A DNA stretch of 64,000 nt from Streptomyces cinnamoneus (GTDB lineage Bacteria; Actinomycetota; Actinomycetes; Streptomycetales; Streptomycetaceae): the NCBI RefSeq assembly GCF_002939475.1, contig NZ_PKFQ01000001.1:4151001-4215000 (forward strand), in the 5' to 3' direction. A model generated the notes under the pieces. The model was not told the origin of the DNA, made no database searches, and saw nothing but the letters and a program-made list of their open reading frames with translations. Made by a program: the position numbers and the translations under genes. The first letter of the stretch is position 1. Every line of letters starts with the position of its first letter. This document shows, piece by piece, positions 59,356 through 64,000 of this stretch.

Positions 59356-61887
59356 ATGTTCCGTACCGCGCTGCGCAACGTCCTCGCGCACAAGGCCCGG
59401 CTGCTGATGACCGTCCTCGCCGTCATGCTCGGCGTGGCCTTCGTCTCCGGCACCCTCGTCTTCACCTCCACCATCTCCGACGCCTACCGCAAGAGTTCCG
59501 AGAAGGGCTTCACCGGCGTCGACGTCGCCATCCAGATCGACCGGAAGGAAGGCGGCAAGGCCGGCCCCGGTGCCCCCAAGCTCACCCAGGGCCTGCTCGA
59601 CCGGGCCGCTTCAGTGCCCGGCGTCGCCTCGGTCTCCGCCTCGGTGGCCGGGTCCGCGGCCATCGCCGACAAGCACGGGGAGCTCGTCGGTCACGGGTTC
59701 TCGACGCAGGGCGGCAACTACTACGCGGGCAAGGACGGCAAGGACGCCCGCTACCCGCTCAAGGACGGCCGCGCCCCGCGGACGGCCGACGAGGTGGCCC
59801 TCGACTCCAAGACCGCCGACCGCGCCGGCTACAAGGTCGGCGACACCGTCCGCCTCTCCGTCGACGGCCCCGTCCTGGAGCAGAAGGTCACCGGCGTCTT
59901 CACCACCGACGACGGCAACGTCGCCGCCGGCGGCAGCCTCGCCCTGTTCGACACCGCCACCGCCCAGAAGCTCTACGCCAAGCCCGGCGAATACAGCGAG
60001 ATCCTCGTCAAGGCCCAGCAGGGGGAGAGTCAGAGCGCCCTCAAGGCCGCGATCGAGAAGATCCTCCCGCCCGGCGCGGACGCGGTGACCGGCAAGACGC
60101 TCGCCGACGACCAGGCCGCCGCGGTGGAGGAGGGCATGGGCAACATGCGGACCGCGCTGCTCGGCTTCGCCGCCGTCGCCCTGTTCGTCGGCGTCTTCAT
60201 CATCGCCAACACCTTCACCATGCTGGTCTCCCAGCGCACCAAGGAGATCGCCCTGCTGCGGGCCGTGGGCGCCAGCCGCCGGCAGGTCACGCGCTCGGTG
60301 CTCGTCGAGGCCCTCGTGGTGGGCGCGGTCGCGGCCGTGGCCGGTCTCGTGATCGGCATCGGCATCGGCGCCGCGCTGCACCCCCTCATGCGCTCCACCG
60401 GCATGCTCGTACCGGACGGCCCCCTCGTCGTGCCCCCCACCGCGGTGTTCGCGGCCCTGTTCGTCGGCGTCGGCGTCACCGTGCTCGCCGCCTGGCTGCC
60501 CAGCCGCCGCGCGGCCAAGGTCCCGCCCGTCGCCGCCATGGGCAGCCTCCACGCACCCGCCAGCAGCCGCTCCCTGATGCTGCGCAACGGCATCGGCTCG
60601 GCGGTCAGCGCGGCCGGCCTGCTGCTCTCGCTGACGGGGGCGCTGCGGGACGAGCCGGCCAAGGCCCTGCTCGGGCTCGGCGCGGTCCTGCTGCTGGTCG
60701 GCGTGATCATGCTGACGCCGCTGCTGTCCCGTCCGCTGATCGCGGCCGCCGCGCCCGCGCTGCGCCTCTTCGGCATCTCCGGCAAGCTCGCCCGGCAGAA
60801 CGCGGTCCGCAACCCGCGCCGCACCGCCGCCACCGCCTCCGCCCTGATGATCGGCCTCACGCTGATCACCAGCATGACGGTCCTGGCCGTGGGCATGCAG
60901 CGGGGCCTGGAGAAGATGGCCACGGACGGCCTGCGGGCGGACTACGTCCTGTCCATGGCCACCCACGCGCCGCTCTCCCCCGAGGTGCGCGAGACCGTGG
61001 ACCGGCTGCCGGAGGTGACCGCGACCAGCCCGGTGCGCATCTCCCCCGCCCGGATCGACGGCACGTCGCGGAACCTGACGGGCGTCGTCGGGCCGAACAT
61101 GAAGAAGCTGTCCGGGCTGAAGTTCTCCGAGGGCTCCTTCGACCGGATCGGCGGCGACAAGGTCGTCGTCGACCACAAGACGGCCAAGTCCTTCGGCTGG
61201 CAGGCCGGTTCCACCTTCGGCGTGACGTACGAGGACGGTTCGAAGGGCAGGCTGACGGTCGCGGGCCTCTTCGAGGGCAACAACCTGCTGAGCGGCATCC
61301 TGGTCGACACCCCCGAACTCGCCAAGCACCAGGAGCGCGTGGACGATTCGCTGCTGATGGTGAAGGCCAAGGGCGGCGCGTCCACCGCGGTCAAGGACGC
61401 GCTGACCAACGCCCTCGGCAAGAACCCGGCGCTGCGCGTGCAGGACAAGGACGACGTGACCGAGTCCATCTCCCAGACGGCCAACCTGCTGCTCAACATG
61501 CTCTACGCGCTGCTCGGGATGGCCGTGGTCGTCGCGGTGCTCGGCGTCGTCAACACGCTGGCGCTGTCGGTCTTCGAGCGGACCAAGGAGATCGGCATGC
61601 TGGGGGCGATCGGCCTGGACCGCAAGGGCATCAAGCGCATGGTGCGCCTGGAGTCACTGGTCATCTCGCTCTTCGGCGGCGTGCTCGGCATCGCGCTCGG
61701 TCTCTTCCTGAGCTGGTCGGCAGGCTCGTTGATCGCCGAGCGGATGGAGACGTACGGGCTGGTGGTCCCCTGGGACAGGCTCGCGGTGTTCCTGGTGCTC
61801 GCCGTGCTGGTGGGAGAGGGTGCGGCGCTGTGGCCGGCCCGTAAGGCCGCGAAGATCAATTCTCTTGAGGCCATCAAGGCGGAATGA
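59356..61887 (+). CDS. FtsX/MacB-like ABC permease with two permease domains
   Basis: An 843-residue permease. An N-terminal helix (about 12-35) is followed by a large outside domain and three helices (about 265-385, FAAVALFVGVFIIANTFTML), then a second unit: central helices (about 410-470), outside region (about 520-700) and three final helices (about 720-835, LLNMLYALLGMAVVVAVLGV). The FtsX signatures VSQRTKEIALLRAVGASRRQV and VFERTKEIGMLGAIGLDRKGI mark both units. Such exporters often move antibiotics, lipids or peptides out; lying next to lanthipeptide genes it could give immunity, but that is inference. Confidence 0.92.
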   Translation: MFRTALRNVLAHKARLLMTVLAVMLGVAFVSGTLVFTSTISDAYRKSSEKGFTGVDVAIQIDRKEGGKAGPGAPKLTQGLLDRAASVPGVASVSASVAGSAAIADKHGELVGHGFSTQGGNYYAGKDGKDARYPLKDGRAPRTADEVALDSKTADRAGYKVGDTVRLSVDGPVLEQKVTGVFTTDDGNVAAGGSLALFDTATAQKLYAKPGEYSEILVKAQQGESQSALKAAIEKILPPGADAVTGKTLADDQAAAVEEGMGNMRTALLGFAAVALFVGVFIIANTFTMLVSQRTKEIALLRAVGASRRQVTRSVLVEALVVGAVAAVAGLVIGIGIGAALHPLMRSTGMLVPDGPLVVPPTAVFAALFVGVGVTVLAAWLPSRRAAKVPPVAAMGSLHAPASSRSLMLRNGIGSAVSAAGLLLSLTGALRDEPAKALLGLGAVLLLVGVIMLTPLLSRPLIAAAAPALRLFGISGKLARQNAVRNPRRTAATASALMIGLTLITSMTVLAVGMQRGLEKMATDGLRADYVLSMATHAPLSPEVRETVDRLPEVTATSPVRISPARIDGTSRNLTGVVGPNMKKLSGLKFSEGSFDRIGGDKVVVDHKTAKSFGWQAGSTFGVTYEDGSKGRLTVAGLFEGNNLLSGILVDTPELAKHQERVDDSLLMVKAKGGASTAVKDALTNALGKNPALRVQDKDDVTESISQTANLLLNMLYALLGMAVVVAVLGVVNTLALSVFERTKEIGMLGAIGLDRKGIKRMVRLESLVISLFGGVLGIALGLFLSWSAGSLIAERMETYGLVVPWDRLAVFLVLAVLVGEGAALWPARKAAKINSLEAIKAE

Positions 61888-62067
61888 TAGATACCGCAAC
61901 CACTTTCTCTAACGGAATTCTGGATTCGGGTTCGTCCGGCGGAGGGTGCTACCGAGCAGCTACACAGCCACTACAGGTGATGGACCAGGATCGGTCACGA
62001 GCGATCAGCCAGGCGCCAGTTCTGGTGAATGACTGATCGGAATTCACTAAAAACAGTGGAGGTTGCT
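61888..62067 (+). promoter_or_regulatory. Upstream region of the lanthipeptide precursor gene
   Basis: The 180-bp gap is notably less GC-rich than its surroundings, with CACTTTCTCTAACGGAATTCT near the start and GGAATTCACTAAAAACAGTGG before the ribosome site GGAGG (62058-62062 region). GATCGG and GAATTC each occur twice. The promoter is probably here, but no single -10/-35 pair stands out. Confidence 0.45.
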
Positions 62068-62205
62068 ATGAGCACCCAGATCATCGACGTGGCGGGCGAG
62101 GGTTTCGGCGAGCTTTCCCTGGCGGAGCTCCGTGAGGACCAGTCCGCGCACATGATCAGCAGCGGCTACTTCTGCACCATCACCACCGAGTGCGGCTGCC
62201 GGTAA
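62068..62205 (+). CDS. Class II lanthipeptide precursor (LanA), compact actagardine/mersacidin-like core
   Basis: A 45-residue precursor. The leader (about 1-30) holds the class II recognition motif GFGELSLAELREDQ. The core is probably SSGYFCTITTECGCR. It contains CTITTEC, matching the lipid II-binding CTLTxEC ring of mersacidin and actagardine, and the SSG-aromatic opening of actagardine; it ends in GCR, like the end of michiganin (comparisons from memory). Thr/Ser at core 1, 2, 7, 9 and 10 and Cys at 6, 12 and 14 allow three rings. GGAGG precedes ATG 62068, and a LanM gene follows 190 bp later. Confidence 0.88.
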   Translation: MSTQIIDVAGEGFGELSLAELREDQSAHMISSGYFCTITTECGCR

Positions 62206-62242
62206 CAGCCAGGAAGAGACTCGATCTCTTCAGGAGCAGCTG

Positions 62243-62305
62243 ATGTCAGCGGCTCCACCCGGAAAGCGGTCCGTGGTGCGGCACCTGGGCATGACGGACG
62301 CTTGA
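62243..62305 (+). CDS. Possible 20-codon ORF between lanA and lanM
   Basis: AGGAG lies 7 nt before ATG 62243; the frame encodes MSAAPPGKRSVVRHLGMTDA and ends at TGA 62303-62305, just before a strong hairpin. Placement suggests a leader-peptide-like role, but it could be chance. It has no Cys or leader motif, so it is not a second precursor. Confidence 0.3.
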   Translation: MSAAPPGKRSVVRHLGMTDA

Positions 62306-62312
62306 AGGTCAG

Positions 62313-62341
62313 CGGCGGGCCGGGATCATCCCGGCCCGCCG
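62313..62341 (+). terminator. Strong hairpin between lanA and lanM
   Basis: Arms 62313-62326 and 62328-62341 are exact complements (14 bp) with almost no loop, so the tip will open. It is followed by CTGTTTCC. It probably ends or attenuates the lanA message, so that precursor is made in excess over the synthetase. Confidence 0.8.
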
Positions 62342-62395
62342 GCTGTTTCCGGGACCAGTCCTCACCGCTGAGTAGCCGACCTCGTACGGAGAAAC

Positions 62396-64000
62396 ATGAC
62401 CGGCGACCGCAGGATCACCATCAAGAATGCCGAAAGCTCCGCCTACAGCTACGAACGGACTCTGCTGACGGGCGGCTCCCCGGCCGAGGCGACGGCGAAA
62501 GTGGCGGCATGGCGTGAGTCGGCGTTCATGTCGGAGGAGCTGTTCCGGGACCGGCTCGCCCGGTCCGGCATGACCGAGGAGACCTTCGGCGCGCTGATCA
62601 CCGGTGGGACGTTCACCGCCGCCCCCGAGGCCGTGGCCTGGGCCGGCGAACTCACGGCGATACTCGAGGCCGCCGGCGCGGACGCCGAGGTCCCGGACGT
62701 CGAGACGTCGCTCTTCGGCTACGTCTTCCCCCGCCTTCCCTTCGGGTCGCTCATCGGCAGGTTCCTCACCCACTACGAGGCCCGCCTGGCCGAGGGGCTG
62801 TCGGACGGACCCGAGGTCCTGCGCCACCTCGCCGGAAGCGTCCGCCGGCAGTTCTCCGCGGCCCTCGCCGACCGGCTCCTGCGGGTGTGCGCCCGCACCC
62901 TCATCGTCGAACTCAACGGCGCGCGCGTCGACGGCAAGCTCGAAGGCGCGACCCCGGAGGAGCGCTACGAGGACTACGACCGCAGGCTCCTCGCCGACCC
63001 GGACTACCTGGAGCTCTTCTTCGCCGCGTACCCGGTGCTCGGCCGCTCGATGGTCGAGTGCGGACGGCAGTGGACCGCCTACGTCACCGAAGTGCTGCGG
63101 CGCCTCGTGGCGGACGAGGAGATCCTGCGCACCGCGGGCCTGGTGAACGGCCCCGTCGGCAGGCTCGCCGACATCGCGCTCGACCTCGGCGACGGCCACA
63201 ACCGCGGCCGCTCCGTCGCCATGCTGACCTTCGAGGACGGAGAGCGCGTCGTCTACAAGCCGCGTTCCGTCGCCGCCGAGGCCGTCTACAGCGCCCTCGC
63301 CGAGACCGTCAACGGCTACGGGCCGCGCTTCCACAACATGAACATGAAGGTCGTCGAGCGGGACGACTACGGCTGGTGCGAGTTCATCGCCCACGAACCC
63401 TGCTCCTCGCCCGAGGAGATCAAGGCGTTCTACTGGCGGATCGGCGGCACGCTGGCGAACCTGCTCCACCTGGGCGCGATCGACTTCCACATGGAGAACA
63501 TCATCGCGGCCGGCGCCTACCCGGTGCCCATCGACCTGGAGACGATCTTCCAGCACCCGCCGTTCGACGGCGAGGCCGTCACCGCCCACCAGCAGGCGAT
63601 GCGCCGGCTGTTCCAGGGCGTCCTGGCGACCGGCATCCTGCCCGCCCGCGTCTTCGGCGACCGCCGGGTCGGGGGAGTGGACCTCAGCGCGATCAACGGC
63701 GGAGCGTCGACCGAGACGTCCAAGGCCGTCCCGACGATCGTCGACGCCTACCAGGACACGATGCGCATCGAAGCGCGGACCGCCGAAATGGGCCAGGCCA
63801 AGAACCGGCCCTACGCGGACGGCGTCGAGGTGCGGCCGGAAGACCACATGGACGAGGTCATCGCCGGCTTCAGCGAGACGTACGAGATCATCGAGAAGAA
63901 CGCCCCCGTGTTCGCCGCGATGCTCAACGCGTCCGCGGACGTCGAGATCCGCCACCTCGCCCGCCAGACGCGCCGGTACGGCCTTTTCCTCACCGAGAGC
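62396..64000 (+). CDS. Type 2 lanthipeptide synthetase LanM, N-terminal part
   Basis: The gene runs off the right edge; 535 residues are seen. LanM enzymes dehydrate Ser/Thr in the precursor through a kinase-like domain and then form the thioether rings with a C-terminal cyclase. The dehydratase (DUF4135) is visible: GRSVAMLTFEDGERVVYKPRS (Lys), IDFHMENIIAAG (Asp/His/Asn) and PVPIDLETIFQHP. The zinc cyclase half lies outside the window. ATG 62396 is preceded by GGAG; the first 150 residues are the usual variable helical region. It should act on the precursor at 62068. Confidence 0.95.
   Translation, partial: MTGDRRITIKNAESSAYSYERTLLTGGSPAEATAKVAAWRESAFMSEELFRDRLARSGMTEETFGALITGGTFTAAPEAVAWAGELTAILEAAGADAEVPDVETSLFGYVFPRLPFGSLIGRFLTHYEARLAEGLSDGPEVLRHLAGSVRRQFSAALADRLLRVCARTLIVELNGARVDGKLEGATPEERYEDYDRRLLADPDYLELFFAAYPVLGRSMVECGRQWTAYVTEVLRRLVADEEILRTAGLVNGPVGRLADIALDLGDGHNRGRSVAMLTFEDGERVVYKPRSVAAEAVYSALAETVNGYGPRFHNMNMKVVERDDYGWCEFIAHEPCSSPEEIKAFYWRIGGTLANLLHLGAIDFHMENIIAAGAYPVPIDLETIFQHPPFDGEAVTAHQQAMRRLFQGVLATGILPARVFGDRRVGGVDLSAINGGASTETSKAVPTIVDAYQDTMRIEARTAEMGQAKNRPYADGVEVRPEDHMDEVIAGFSETYEIIEKNAPVFAAMLNASADVEIRHLARQTRRYGLFLTES

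Noticed and set aside
62243..62305. Second lanthipeptide precursor
   Set aside because: The 20-residue product has no Cys and no leader motif.

Overview
The window is high-GC actinobacterial DNA with near-saturated G/C at third codon positions, GTG starts, TANNNT -10 boxes with leaderless ATGs, and rare TTA codons. Gene content and order (guaA, pcrA, icmB, sucCD, purNH, folD, mdh) point to the core chromosome of a Streptomyces or close relative. No tRNA, rRNA, IS element, phage or CRISPR array was seen.

Layout. 1-2.9 kb: 3' end of guaA, a Uma2-type nuclease gene, a class II aldolase and an odd intergenic stretch. 2.9-8.9 kb: a cell-envelope stress block with DoxX and small membrane proteins, a LiaF-like PspC protein, a Ser/Thr kinase with an outside module, and a PspC-type histidine kinase plus NarL-type regulator; CCCTGA-type motifs sit before both transcription units. 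9.1-17.5 kb: secreted or membrane hydrolases (esterase, NlpC/P60, M23, lipase) around the helicase gene pcrA. 17.9-18.3 kb: icmB. 18.7-27.3 kb: a divergent MoxR ATPase / DUF5682 / VWA and SWIM / DUF5691 module, the best candidate for a little-described system. Its shared control region carries two face-to-face copies of the RecA-independent (PafBC-type) DNA-damage promoter. 27.6-42 kb: primary metabolism (sucCD, purNH, folD, icd, mdh) interleaved with membrane proteins, a DUF2690 regulator and three different tandem-repeat tracts in the gaps. 42-44 kb: an MFS exporter and MarR pair. 44.1-47.2 kb: a three-gene membrane cluster sharing an unusual Gly/Ser-rich motif and containing TTA codons. 47.3-54.5 kb: an osmoprotection operon that converts choline to glycine betaine and imports betaine (ALDH, GMC oxidase, ProV, fused ProW, ProX). 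54.6-58.3 kb: AhpD-like protein with a PdxR/MocR regulator, a DUF1963 protein behind a DNA-damage promoter, and a TetR regulator. 58.5-64 kb: an ABC exporter pair, then the start of a class II lanthipeptide cluster with a 45-codon precursor and a LanM cut by the window edge.

Three threads tie regions together. PafBC-like promoters precede pcrA, both arms of the MoxR/SWIM module and the DUF1963 gene. A TCTTGA-YRYC-RAGA palindrome precedes both icd and mdh. TTA (bldA-dependent) codons occur in the 44-46 kb cluster and in the ABC ATPase next to the lanthipeptide genes, suggesting developmental timing. All functional calls come from reading the sequence and from memory of the families; no search was run.
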